A stretch of 64,000 nucleotides of DNA from an uncultured Eubacteriales bacterium (GTDB lineage: Bacteria > Bacillota > Clostridia > Lachnospirales > Lachnospiraceae), in contig ONLK01000005.1 of NCBI GenBank assembly GCA_900318615.1, forward strand, positions 1-64,000. Reading direction: 5' to 3'. Positions 1 through 8,486 of the stretch are shown piece after piece. The notes below the pieces were generated by a model, which had not been told where the DNA came from, searched no databases, and saw nothing but the letters and a program-made list of their open reading frames with translations. Both the position numbers and the translations under genes were made by a program. The first letter of the stretch is position 1, and the number at the start of each line of letters is the position of its first letter.

Positions 1-1295
1 CCGAACAGGGTGCCCAGAATGTAGGAACCTCCGACACGGCACAAGAACATGCTGATGACACCAACCAGCATGGTGTAGGTCGCGTCTCCCGCAGCCCGCA
101 GGCAGCAGGGAAGTACGAAAGCTGGCGGATGCTGGATAGCGATGAAGATACAGTCCAGAATGATCAGCGTAAAGGAAAGCCTTTCCGTTTCCGGACCCAG
201 ATGATAAAGCTTCAGCGCGAAAGGCGTGATCAGAAAAACAATCACATTGTTGGCTATGACAAGATAATAACTCAGACGGATCATCCGGTGGGTGTAATCG
301 TCTGCCTGATCGTAATCGCCGGCGCCGACACAAACACCGATCACTGTCACGACGGCCAGTTCCATCGCACATTCACTCGTGTAATTCAATGTGCTCAGAC
401 TGTTCATAACACCGTTGGCAGCAATCTGAGAAGTGCCGTACGTTGCGACAATTATGGACACCAGAATTTTTCCCAGCTGGAAAAGTCCGTTCTCTGTTCC
501 GTTGGGAACGGCAATTGCCAGAATTTTCCTCAGAATTGGGCGGCTCCAGCGGAAAATCTTACTCCATTCGATGTAGATGGAATTCCCGCGGTTGAAGGCC
601 AGGCAGATAATGATAAAAGAAGCCGCGACGCGGCTGATCAGGGTCGGCCAGGCTACGCCGGCGACGCCCTGATTCAGAATATACACACCGAGGTAGTTGC
701 CGGCAATATTAATTGTATTCATCAAAAAGGATACGCGCATCGTCACATCAGTTTTATTCATGGATCGGAACAGGGCAGTACCGCTGTTGTAGATTCCGAG
801 AAATGGAAAAGATAGAGCCGTGATCCTGAAATAGATGCGCGCGGCCTCCATAACATCCGTGTCCACACTTCCATACAGAACGTCAAGGATCTGCCGGTAC
901 AGGACGAGATTAAACACGGCGATGAGACTTGAAATGACAGCGGTGATCATAACGAGCTGGGAAGAAGCCAGACGGGTATCCTCTTCATCATGATTACCCA
1001 GATACTGGGTGACGCAGACAGCACCGCCGCCGGCCAGAGCTGCCAGCAGCTGAATAATCAGTGCATTGATATCATTAACAATAGAAACGCCGGAGATGGC
1101 TGCCTCTCCGGCCCGGGATACCATGATGGTATCCACCATGCCGACCAGCATTAGAAGAAGCTGTTCAATCAGAAGCGGAACAATCAGCTTCCGAAGATCC
1201 TCTCTGGAAAACATCTTTCCCTGAGCGGCGGCAGAACTTATAGCAGCGTCCCCGGACTTTCTGCATGCCGGACGCCTGAAAAAATTATCCTTCAT
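1..1295 (-). CDS. MATE family efflux transporter (3' end beyond the window)
   Basis: Reading the minus strand from the ATG at 1295 gives an uninterrupted frame to the window edge, about 431 residues. It is rich in membrane segments and typical of the MATE (multidrug and toxin extrusion) fold, with the first helix pair carrying LMLVGMVDTIMVSRAGEAA and a later ALFRSMNKTDVTMR loop. MATE proteins export cationic drugs or metabolites using a Na+ or H+ gradient; the substrate cannot be told from sequence. Full-length members have about 450 residues, so only a short C-terminal piece is missing. The gene is divergent from the dlt-like operon and shares with it a 328-bp spacer. The family call is firm, the substrate unknown. 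Confidence 0.88.
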   Translation of the reverse strand, partial: MKDNFFRRPACRKSGDAAISSAAAQGKMFSREDLRKLIVPLLIEQLLLMLVGMVDTIMVSRAGEAAISGVSIVNDINALIIQLLAALAGGGAVCVTQYLGNHDEEDTRLASSQLVMITAVISSLIAVFNLVLYRQILDVLYGSVDTDVMEAARIYFRITALSFPFLGIYNSGTALFRSMNKTDVTMRVSFLMNTINIAGNYLGVYILNQGVAGVAWPTLISRVAASFIIICLAFNRGNSIYIEWSKIFRWSRPILRKILAIAVPNGTENGLFQLGKILVSIIVATYGTSQIAANGVMNSLSTLNYTSECAMELAVVTVIGVCVGAGDYDQADDYTHRMIRLSYYLVIANNVIVFLITPFALKLYHLGPETERLSFTLIILDCIFIAIQHPPAFVLPCCLRAAGDATYTMLVGVISMFLCRVGGSYILGTLF

Positions 1296-1428
1296 CGTGA
1301 ATCCCTGTACATTGCCTGTTCGTTTCCTGTTCGCTGACTATTCTACCGCAGTCAACACCGAATGGAAAGAAAAAATCAAAATCCATACCCCGGTCATCGC
1401 TGAAATTTACAGAAATATTCAATTAAAA

Positions 1429-1457
1429 TTGACGAATAAACAACAATGAGATATAGT
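1429..1457 (+). promoter_or_regulatory. Promoter candidate for the dlt-like operon
   Basis: The 328-bp spacer 1296-1623 holds no gene. TTGACG at 1429-1434 and TATAGT at 1452-1457 are separated by 17 bp, a good vegetative sigma-A pair pointing to the operon starting at 1624. A second -10-like TATAAT lies at 1538-1543 with a weak -35 (AGACAG, 1515-1520). The leader would be about 160 nt. The spacer is AT-rich, in contrast to the flanking genes. Confidence 0.55.
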
Positions 1458-1623
1458 CAGTTCAGCCGACAACCGTTTCAAACGGAAAAGAACAGGTATA
1501 TGTAGAAATTCAGCAGACAGAGGCTCATTTCATATGATATAATAACATATACTGTCTGAAACCATACGATCGGCAGAGAAATTTGGGAGAGAGAAATTCA
1601 TGCATACAGGAGGTTGAACCGAT

Positions 1624-3156
1624 TTGCAGCAGTTTTCCTATATGACGGATATTCTTGACGATACAGCCCGGCGGATGCCGGAAAATGATGCCGTTTTGAT
1701 GGCGGATGCGAAAGAAAATGCGCCCGCACTGACATACCGGCAGTTATGTCATCTTTCCCGGTGCGCAGGGACGGCGCTGGCAGAAAACGGAGTTGGAAAC
1801 AAACAGCCGGTTGCGCTGCTTCTTGAAAAATCCTCGTATACCATAGCGGCTCTTTACGGAGTACTTTACAGCGGCGGGTTTTATGTATTCATTGACCCGG
1901 CCCAGCCTGACAGCCGGCTGCTGAAGATCCTGAACACGCTGCATGCGGAACATGCGGTGACGGACGAGTCCGGGGAGACGCGTCTTCGGGAAGCAGGCTA
2001 TCAGGGAAAAATATACCGGCTTGAGGAGCTTTTTTCCCGGGAAGAAAATCCTGATTTACTGCAAGGTGTGCGGGAAAAGGCAGATGAAAGAGATCCCCTC
2101 TATGCTATTTTTACTTCCGGATCAACCGGAGAACCCAAGGGAGTGGTGGTAAGCCACCGGGCAGCGATTGATTTTATAGGTCATTTTGTCCGTGAGACAG
2201 GCATTCGTGCCACGGATCGTATTGGAAATCAGGCACCCTTCGATTTTGATGTTTCGGTGAAAGATATTTTTTCCTGCTGCCGGACAGGAGCGGCGCTGGT
2301 GCTTATTCCAAGAACACACTTCGCTCTGCCGCGGGAACTGCTGGATGATCTGTGTGACAGAAAAATTACCGTCCTGATCTGGGCTGTCTCGGCTATGTGT
2401 ATTGTTACTACCTTCCGGGGATTTAGCTATCGTGTTCCTGAAAACCTGCGGCTGGTGATGTTCAGCGGTGAAGTTATGCCGATGCGGCACCTGAAACAAT
2501 GGCAGCAGGCGCTCCCGGATACAGAATTTATTAATTTGTACGGGCCTTCGGAAATCACCTGCAACTGCACATATTACCGGGTACCGGCCGACATCCGTGA
2601 GGAAGCTGCTCTGCCCATCGGGGTTCCGTTTGAAGGCCGCGAGGTGTTCATCGCAGATGAAAATCTTCAAAAAATAAGCGAGCCGGGTGTGAGCGGGCAG
2701 ATCTGCGTCAGCGGAGAATCCCTCGCGGACGGCTATTACGGGCGGGAAGACCTGACGGCAAAAAGCTTTGTAAACATCGATGGAAAGAGGACCTATCTGA
2801 CCGGTGATCTGGGCTGGATTGGAAAGGACGGACTTTTCTATTTCTCCGGACGTGCCGATTCTCAGATTAAATGCATGGGACATCGAATCGAGCTCGGCGA
2901 GATTGAAACGGCAATGATGAGGGATCAGGGCGTGACTCGCGCCTGCTGTCTGTTTAATCAGAAAAACAGCCGTATTTATGGATTTTACACGGGCAGCACA
3001 CCGGAGCGTGATCTTCGCGCCTGGCTGAAAACGTGTGTTCCGGCGTACATGGTTCCCAACCGCCTGATACAGCTGGAAAGCTTCCAATTGAATAAAAACG
3101 GGAAGATTGACAGAAACATTTTGAGGCAGAGGATGGAACATCCGGCCGGGAAATAG
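1624..3156 (+). CDS. DltA-like amino-acid adenylating enzyme
   Basis: A 510-residue stand-alone adenylation domain, the length of DltA (D-alanine:carrier protein ligase). It should activate an amino acid with ATP and load it as a thioester on the carrier encoded at 4703. Core motifs are visible: TSGSTGEPKG (residues 164-173), NLYGPSEITCN, YLTGDLGW, GRADSQIKCMGHRIELGEIE and NKNGKIDRN with the catalytic Lys494. The start is TTG, chosen because AGGAGGT at 1608-1614 lies 9 nt upstream; an ATG 18 nt further in has no such site. It opens a five-gene operon whose second gene is a decarboxylase, so D-alanine cannot be assumed as substrate. The adenylation family is certain, the DltA function only probable. 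Confidence 0.85.
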   Translation: MQQFSYMTDILDDTARRMPENDAVLMADAKENAPALTYRQLCHLSRCAGTALAENGVGNKQPVALLLEKSSYTIAALYGVLYSGGFYVFIDPAQPDSRLLKILNTLHAEHAVTDESGETRLREAGYQGKIYRLEELFSREENPDLLQGVREKADERDPLYAIFTSGSTGEPKGVVVSHRAAIDFIGHFVRETGIRATDRIGNQAPFDFDVSVKDIFSCCRTGAALVLIPRTHFALPRELLDDLCDRKITVLIWAVSAMCIVTTFRGFSYRVPENLRLVMFSGEVMPMRHLKQWQQALPDTEFINLYGPSEITCNCTYYRVPADIREEAALPIGVPFEGREVFIADENLQKISEPGVSGQICVSGESLADGYYGREDLTAKSFVNIDGKRTYLTGDLGWIGKDGLFYFSGRADSQIKCMGHRIELGEIETAMMRDQGVTRACCLFNQKNSRIYGFYTGSTPERDLRAWLKTCVPAYMVPNRLIQLESFQLNKNGKIDRNILRQRMEHPAGK

Positions 3157-3240
3157 AAAAAAGGCCGGGCTGTTCGTATTATCATTTGGTGCCAGGAGAT
3201 TTTTTAACTCCAACATTAAAGCAGATCAGGGGTAATGGTT

Positions 3241-4524
3241 ATGGGAAAAACACCCATGGAAATAGCGCTGGAAAAGCTTCCGACGCCTTTTTATCTGTTG
3301 AATACAGATGAGTTTTCAAGACGTTTTGCACGGACAGCCGCGTGGGCAGGCGGCGGCTTCCATCTGTGCTATGCCATGAAAAGCAATCCTTTTCTGGTGA
3401 AAGAAGCGGCGGCGATGGCAGAGCGCGTGGAAGTATGTTCCTTCGGAGAATATAAAATATGCATGGCGGCCGGGGTCGCACCTGAAAAGCTGCTGATATC
3501 CGGCGTTGTAAAAAAGAAGGAAGAGCTGGACGAAATACTGAATACGTGTGGAGAACGATGCTGCTATACAGCCGAATCTCCATCGCAGTTCAGGCAGCTG
3601 GCTGAATTTGCTGCCGGTCATCCCGAACAGAGGATTCGCGTTTTCCCGCGCCTTACCAGCGGCAATCAGTTTGGAATGGATGAAGAGAATATTCTTGAAT
3701 TGCTGCGCGGCAGCCGTCCGGCAAACCTCATTCCGGCCGGAATCCATTTCTTTTCCGGGACAAGGAAAAGAAAGCCAGAGCAGCTGGAGCGGGAGTTTTC
3801 CCATCTGGATGCTTTCCTCGAAAGGGCAGAGCAAGCTGCCGGACAGAAAATTCCGGAGCTGGAGTATGGTCCCGGGATTACCTGTGCTTATTTCGAGGAG
3901 GAACGGCAGCTTCGGGAAGAAGACTTTTTTGATGCATTGAAAAGAGCCGCAAATGCCATGCGCTGGAAGGGAGCGGTGACGCTTGAGATGGGCCGATGCT
4001 TTTCCGGAACCTGCGGGGAGTACGCCGTGCGTGTTGTGGACACGAAGCAAAGCGAGGGAACGTCCTGGTGCCTGGTGGACGGAGGAATGCATCAGCTTCA
4101 GTACGACGGGCAGATGCGGGGCATGATGCATCCTTTCCTGTATCGGATCGCCGCAGATTCAGCCACAGGTACAGCGGCAGATTCAGAATGCTATACAAAT
4201 GATGGAAAGAGCGCGGACAGGACCGGTGCCGGGAAAGCAGCCGCCGTACCGGAACCGGAAATATCCGGTAAGAACGAGGGTAACCGCCTCTGGACGGTAT
4301 GCGGAAGCCTGTGCACCACCAACGATATCATCTGCAGCCGCGTGATACTTGGAAATGTGCAGCCGGGAGATATACTTGTATTTGAGAATACGGGTGCCTA
4401 TTCCATGATGGAAGGAATGGCGCTGTTTTTAAGCCATGAACTTCCGGCGATTGCTGCGTGGAGTGAAAAAGACGGCCTCAAAATTCTCCGGGAGCGCACG
4501 GAAACCTGGCCGATGAACCTGTGA
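3241..4524 (+). CDS. Fold-III PLP-dependent amino-acid decarboxylase, dlt-operon associated
   Basis: This 427-residue protein belongs to the diaminopimelate/ornithine decarboxylase (alanine racemase fold) family. The PLP lysine is Lys47 in YAMKSNP; DGGMHQL, the active-site loop CGSLCTTND with Cys358, and ENTGAYSMMEG mark the C-terminal half. In ornithine and diaminopimelate decarboxylases the residue after this Cys is Asp or Glu and contacts the distal amino group; here it is Thr, so a diamino substrate is unlikely. Residues about 305-348 are a Gly/Ala/Asp-rich low-complexity insert absent from the family core. ATG 3241 is preferred to ATG 3235 because AGGGG at 3228-3232 is 8 nt away. By analogy with BtrK of butirosin synthesis it could act on an aminoacyl thioester on the neighbouring carrier; that is inference. 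Confidence 0.82.
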   Translation: MGKTPMEIALEKLPTPFYLLNTDEFSRRFARTAAWAGGGFHLCYAMKSNPFLVKEAAAMAERVEVCSFGEYKICMAAGVAPEKLLISGVVKKKEELDEILNTCGERCCYTAESPSQFRQLAEFAAGHPEQRIRVFPRLTSGNQFGMDEENILELLRGSRPANLIPAGIHFFSGTRKRKPEQLEREFSHLDAFLERAEQAAGQKIPELEYGPGITCAYFEEERQLREEDFFDALKRAANAMRWKGAVTLEMGRCFSGTCGEYAVRVVDTKQSEGTSWCLVDGGMHQLQYDGQMRGMMHPFLYRIAADSATGTAADSECYTNDGKSADRTGAGKAAAVPEPEISGKNEGNRLWTVCGSLCTTNDIICSRVILGNVQPGDILVFENTGAYSMMEGMALFLSHELPAIAAWSEKDGLKILRERTETWPMNL

Positions 4525-4672
4525 CATGCCCATCGGAGAACCTGCGCCATGCCGGAATATGCCGGCAGCATATGCCCAGCCGGTGAACCTGTGACGTACC
4601 GGAATATGCCGGAGGAACATGCCCGGCCGATGAAAGGCTGAAAACAGAATTCGCCGGCCGATGAAAGATGAA
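4509..4672 (+). repeat. Short degenerate repeats between decarboxylase and carrier genes
   Basis: The 178-bp gap between the decarboxylase stop and the carrier start is built of imperfect duplications: GAACCTGTGAC at 4515 and 4584, CGGAATATGCCGG at about 4553 and 4600, and CGGCCGATGAAAG at 4624 and 4657. The first copy overlaps the decarboxylase stop codon. No gene is seen. It looks like slippage-generated sequence inside an operon. Confidence 0.5.
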
Positions 4673-4702
4673 AGATTGAAAAAAGAAAGGAATTTGATTG
4701 CT

Positions 4703-4945
4703 ATGAAGAAGAGTGAGATCAGGGCTAAAATACTGGAGTCTTTAATGGACATTGATGATACTGTGGATTATGAACATGAAACGGCGCTGGTGACGGATCG
4801 CATTCTTGATTCCTTTGCCATCATTTCGCTCGTCGGCGATCTGGAAGATGCCTTCGGTGTCGAGATTACAACACCGCAGATGGTTCCGGAAAACTTCGAT
4901 TCTCTGGATGGAATGACGGCGATGGTTGAGCGCCTGATGCAGTAA
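4703..4945 (+). CDS. DltC-like carrier protein
   Basis: An 80-residue acyl/aminoacyl carrier protein. The phosphopantetheine site is Ser37 in RILDSFAIISLVGDLED, followed by the acidic helix and FGVEITTPQ, as in DltC. A 4'-phosphopantetheinyl transferase would arm Ser37; the adenylating enzyme at 1624 would load it and the MBOAT protein at 4967 would use the charged form. The start at ATG 4703 has AGAAAGGA upstream (4684-4691); a longer reading from 4661 would add 14 charged residues and lies inside repeated sequence. The next gene begins 21 nt after the stop, which supports co-transcription. Confidence 0.85.
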   Translation: MKKSEIRAKILESLMDIDDTVDYEHETALVTDRILDSFAIISLVGDLEDAFGVEITTPQMVPENFDSLDGMTAMVERLMQ

Positions 4946-4966
4946 GATTCCGGCGGGGAAGAACGG

Positions 4967-6493
4967 ATGGGATACAATGACGTCATGTATCTGGCAATAT
5001 TTTTGCCGGTTACAGCAGTAATTTACAAGCTGATACCGAAAAAATACAGGCCGGCGGCGCTGACCGCCTCCAGCTGGCTTTATTTTTACCTGTCAAGCCA
5101 GGAACTAATCATTTATCTTATTGCGGCAACGGTATGGGTTTATGGTATCGCCCTTCTGATTGGAAAATCACAGTCCCCAAAGGTGCGGAAAGCCTGGCTT
5201 ACGGCTGGGCTGACAGTGCTGTTCGGGACGCTGCTTTACGTAAAATATACAAATTTCTTTATTGGCACCATCAACCATGTGATGGCCGGGCGGGAGAGCT
5301 TTATTCCTCTGCAGGCACAGAAAATTCTCGTTCCCCTCGGCATCTCCTATTATACGCTGGAGGCAGCCGGATATCTGCTGGAGGTTTACTGGCAGCGGGT
5401 GGAACCGGACCGGAATTTCCTGCGTATCTCCGTTTTTCTCGGTTTTTTTCCGCAGATTATGGAAGGACCGATTGCCCGGTATCAGGATACGGCCATGCAG
5501 TTTACCGCCGGAACAGACATAGTCCCGGACAACATTGTCAATGGCTGTTTCCGTATTCTCTATGGCATGTTTAAGAAACTCGTGATTGCGGACCGGCTGT
5601 ATCTGGTCGTCAATGAAGTTTACAGCCACAGCGGCAGCTATCACGGGGCGGTGGTTGCTCTGGCAGGTGTGTGTTACACGCTTCAGCTGTACATGGAATT
5701 TTCCGGGATGGTGGATGTATCCCTGGGTTCCGCTCAGATTTTCGGAATTACGCTGCCGGAAAATTTCCGCCAGCCGTTTTTCTCACAGTCAGCCTCGGAA
5801 TTCTGGAGACGCTGGCACATATCCCTGGGCACCTGGCTGAAAACCTACATTTTCTATCCGGTAACCACTTCAAAAATGACGATGAAGGTGAACCGGAAGG
5901 TGCGGAAGAAATGGGGGAAACACGCGGCAAAGGTCGTTGTATCCTTCCTTGCCCTGACGCCGGTGTGGCTGTTTAACGGGCTGTGGCACGGACCGCAGTG
6001 GAATTATATCTGCTACGGGATTTACTATCTGGTGCTTTTAATGCTGGAGGTCATTCTCGAACCTGCAAAGAATGCGTTCTATAAGAAAACAGGATGGGAT
6101 AAAAAATCGCATTTCTTTCAGGCTTTCCGGGTGCTTCGGACATGGATCATTATTTTTACCGGTGAGCTTTTCTTCCGCGCAAACAGTCAGAGCCAGGCCT
6201 GGTCTATGTTCAAAAGTATTTTTCATGGTTTTTCTCCGGCACAGCTGCTGCCGGGAAATCTGCCTGATTTTTACATCGGATCCGCCGATGTGGCAGCGAT
6301 TATTGTGGGAACAGCGATTGTGCTGGGAGTTGATATTGCCCGCGAAAGAGGCGTACATCCGATTGCATGGATGCGCAGCCGCCGACAGCCGCTTCGCTGG
6401 GCACTGTATTACGGTCTTATCTTTTCCGTCATTATCTTCGGAGCATACGGAACGGGCTATATGCCGGTGGACATGATTTATGCACAGTTTTGA
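4967..6493 (+). CDS. DltB-like MBOAT O-acyltransferase
   Basis: A 508-residue polytopic membrane protein of the membrane-bound O-acyltransferase family. FFPQIMEGPIARYQ, FWRRWHISLGTWLKTYIFYP and LFNGLWHGPQWNYI (conserved His341) match the DltB/AlgI core. In the dlt pathway such a protein takes the aminoacyl group from the carrier on the inner face and passes it across the membrane. Residues about 300-325 form a basic cytoplasmic loop (KMTMKVNRKVRKK). The gene follows the carrier gene by 21 nt and overlaps the next gene by 14 nt. The family is certain; the acyl group and acceptor polymer are not known. Confidence 0.9.
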   Translation: MGYNDVMYLAIFLPVTAVIYKLIPKKYRPAALTASSWLYFYLSSQELIIYLIAATVWVYGIALLIGKSQSPKVRKAWLTAGLTVLFGTLLYVKYTNFFIGTINHVMAGRESFIPLQAQKILVPLGISYYTLEAAGYLLEVYWQRVEPDRNFLRISVFLGFFPQIMEGPIARYQDTAMQFTAGTDIVPDNIVNGCFRILYGMFKKLVIADRLYLVVNEVYSHSGSYHGAVVALAGVCYTLQLYMEFSGMVDVSLGSAQIFGITLPENFRQPFFSQSASEFWRRWHISLGTWLKTYIFYPVTTSKMTMKVNRKVRKKWGKHAAKVVVSFLALTPVWLFNGLWHGPQWNYICYGIYYLVLLMLEVILEPAKNAFYKKTGWDKKSHFFQAFRVLRTWIIIFTGELFFRANSQSQAWSMFKSIFHGFSPAQLLPGNLPDFYIGSADVAAIIVGTAIVLGVDIARERGVHPIAWMRSRRQPLRWALYYGLIFSVIIFGAYGTGYMPVDMIYAQF

Positions 6494-7520
6494 TATTCAG
6501 GATAACAAAAAATACTTACTGTTTTTTGCTTTACTGTTTGTACTGCTGGAAGCTGCTTCGTTTATTACGTATTGCGCTTCTTATCGCAGTTCGCAGAATG
6601 AAATCATTAATCGGGATTCCGTACAGCTGAATTTTCAGGGAGAAAAGAATAATCTGTTTGATCTGGTTGTACTCGGAGACAGTCTTTCCTACAGTTCCTT
6701 CTCAACGATCACATTGTGGCAGGACAGGGGAATCAGTGCCTACGTGCTGGGGATCCCCGGGGAAAAGATTACGGAAGCAAAAAGACTGCTGGCGGAGGCC
6801 ATGCAGACGCAGACACCAAAGGCGATTGTCCTGGAAACCAATCTGCTGTACCGGAAATTGAATCAGAAATCCGTAGTGCGCAACGATATGCTGGAAAAGT
6901 TTCAGCGCTCTTTTCTGATTTTTCAGTATCATAACTGCTGGAAGCAGCTGCTTCATTTGCGGGGCGGGAGCGATTACTTTGCCTATTATCGCGGCTACCG
7001 GGCTTACACTCAGCATGAGCCGGTGGAGGATATATCGGATTACATGAAAGAAAGCAGCAGGGAGAAGAAGATCGAATCCGTCAATCTGAAGGTCTTCGAC
7101 GAGATTGTTCAGATGTGCAGGGAAAAGGATTTACCGCTGATTTTATACAGTGCTCCTTCGCCCAAATGTTATTCGATGTCGAAGCACAACCGGATTCAGG
7201 CACTGGCGGATCAATATGGCCTTACCTATGTCGATCTTAATATGTCCGCAGAGGAGATGGGAATTGACTGGGAACGGGATTTCCGCGATGGGGGAGACCA
7301 TCTGAACGAGTACGGAGCTCCGAAGGCGATGAAGGTGCTTGAGAAAACGCTGGATGCACTGAACCTTCCGGACCGTCGTGGCGATTCGGACCAGCAGGAA
7401 TGGGACGAAAGAGTAAACGAATACACGCAGAGATTTAAGGACAGGGAGAAGGCAGAAGGCTCCCCGGAAGAGGAAACTGAGACAGACGCAGCAAATAAAG
7501 TGCCAGGCGAGGCCGTGTGA
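6480..7520 (+). CDS. Membrane-anchored SGNH/DltD-like protein
   Basis: A 346-residue protein with one N-terminal membrane segment (residues about 8-30) and an extracytoplasmic SGNH-type domain. The nucleophile motif is VVLGDSLSYSS with Ser68, and the Asp/His pair is at DGGDHLNEYG (Asp273, His274). In dlt operons DltD completes transfer of the aminoacyl group to teichoic acid; here the protein occupies the same place but is only distantly DltD-like. The C-terminal 45 residues are highly charged and probably disordered. It overlaps the MBOAT gene by 14 nt, so the two are translationally coupled. It is the last gene before a strong terminator. Confidence 0.75.
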   Translation: MHSFDIQDNKKYLLFFALLFVLLEAASFITYCASYRSSQNEIINRDSVQLNFQGEKNNLFDLVVLGDSLSYSSFSTITLWQDRGISAYVLGIPGEKITEAKRLLAEAMQTQTPKAIVLETNLLYRKLNQKSVVRNDMLEKFQRSFLIFQYHNCWKQLLHLRGGSDYFAYYRGYRAYTQHEPVEDISDYMKESSREKKIESVNLKVFDEIVQMCREKDLPLILYSAPSPKCYSMSKHNRIQALADQYGLTYVDLNMSAEEMGIDWERDFRDGGDHLNEYGAPKAMKVLEKTLDALNLPDRRGDSDQQEWDERVNEYTQRFKDREKAEGSPEEETETDAANKVPGEAV

Positions 7521-7537
7521 TGCCATGAAAGTGTCAT

Positions 7538-7561
7538 CAGGCGGCGGCGCCTGTTTTTTTT
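7538..7561 (+). terminator. Rho-independent terminator of the dlt-like operon
   Basis: CAGGCG and CGCCTG (7538-7543, 7548-7553) form a GC-rich stem with a 4-nt loop, followed directly by a run of nine T. It lies 17 nt after the stop of the SGNH gene. Confidence 0.85.
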
Positions 7562-7589
7562 ACAGCCGGCGGCCGTTATATGTTACAAT
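7560..7589 (+). promoter_or_regulatory. Promoter candidate for the MscS channel gene
   Basis: TTACAG (7560-7565) and TACAAT (7584-7589) are 18 bp apart, directly behind the preceding terminator. The leader to the start at 7623 is short and contains AGGAGG at 7609-7614. Confidence 0.5.
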
Positions 7590-7622
7590 AGCCCCGGGAC
7601 TAACCGAGAGGAGGCTGTTTGT

Positions 7623-8483
7623 ATGGCACAATTCCTTTCCAGCAAGTATGTGGAAGCTTTGATTTTTGTAGCTGTGATGCTCGGAATACTTAAGATTACC
7701 GGGCATATTTTTACAGCCCTGAAAAAGAAAAAGAATAATTCGGTGATGGCCTTCCTGGAAGGCATCGCCCGGGCGCTGATTATCATTGCAATTGCCGTCC
7801 GGATTTTGAATCTGTGGAGCGGGTTTTCCAAATTCAGCAGTCAGATTCTCATGTCCTCCTCCCTGCTGGTCGTTGTTCTTGGTTTTGTGTTTCAGGAGGG
7901 ACTGAGCAACATTGTCCATGGATTTATCCTGCTGATGTTCAAGCCATTCGACATTGGAGACCGGGTCCGTATCACGGTAGACGGATCAGAGCTTTCCGGT
8001 TACGTGAAGAATATCAATCTTCGAAGCACAGAGATTACGAATCTGGTAAGCTCAGCGACTGTCATTGTTCCGAACGCGAAGATGGATACCGTGATGATTG
8101 AGAATATGCATTACGAGGGGGACAATTACAACACCGGGCTGCTGGATTTTTCCGTGACCTATGAATCGAACCTGGAAAAGGCCATCCGGATTGCTTCGGA
8201 CACGGTCGCGCAGCACCCGCTGGTGAAAAAAGCGCGGTCGGACAAAGGAGAAACCAGACCGGTCGGTGTGATTGTCCGGGATCTGGGGGACTCCGGCATT
8301 TATTTAAGGTGCAGCGTTCTTACTCATACGGCCGAAGAAAATTATCAGGCATGCTCGGATATACGGCTGGACCTGTATCATCGGTTTTCACAGGAAAAAG
8401 ACGTTGATTTTGCATACCCGCATATGCAGATAGTTAAGGAGAGCAGTGCCGGGACAAATCTTGAAAGGAAGAAGGTCAATTAA
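7623..8483 (+). CDS. MscS-family mechanosensitive ion channel
   Basis: A 286-residue small-conductance mechanosensitive channel. It has membrane segments at about residues 10-28, 38-62 and 72-105. The pore-proximal part QEGLSNIVHGFILLMFKPFDIGDRV is the classical start of the MscS beta-domain, followed by NINLRSTEI and VPNAKMDTVMIEN. It opens under hypo-osmotic shock to release solutes. The start at ATG 7623 has a strong AGGAGG 8 nt upstream. The pepF gene begins 3 nt after its stop, so the two form one transcript although no functional link is known. Confidence 0.92.
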   Translation: MAQFLSSKYVEALIFVAVMLGILKITGHIFTALKKKKNNSVMAFLEGIARALIIIAIAVRILNLWSGFSKFSSQILMSSSLLVVVLGFVFQEGLSNIVHGFILLMFKPFDIGDRVRITVDGSELSGYVKNINLRSTEITNLVSSATVIVPNAKMDTVMIENMHYEGDNYNTGLLDFSVTYESNLEKAIRIASDTVAQHPLVKKARSDKGETRPVGVIVRDLGDSGIYLRCSVLTHTAEENYQACSDIRLDLYHRFSQEKDVDFAYPHMQIVKESSAGTNLERKKVN

Positions 8484-8486
8484 TTT

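Noticed and set aside
3316..4131. Long open frames on the minus strand over the decarboxylase gene, and similar ones over gltB and glnN
   Set aside because: They mirror the codon bias of the real genes, have no ribosome sites and resemble no family.
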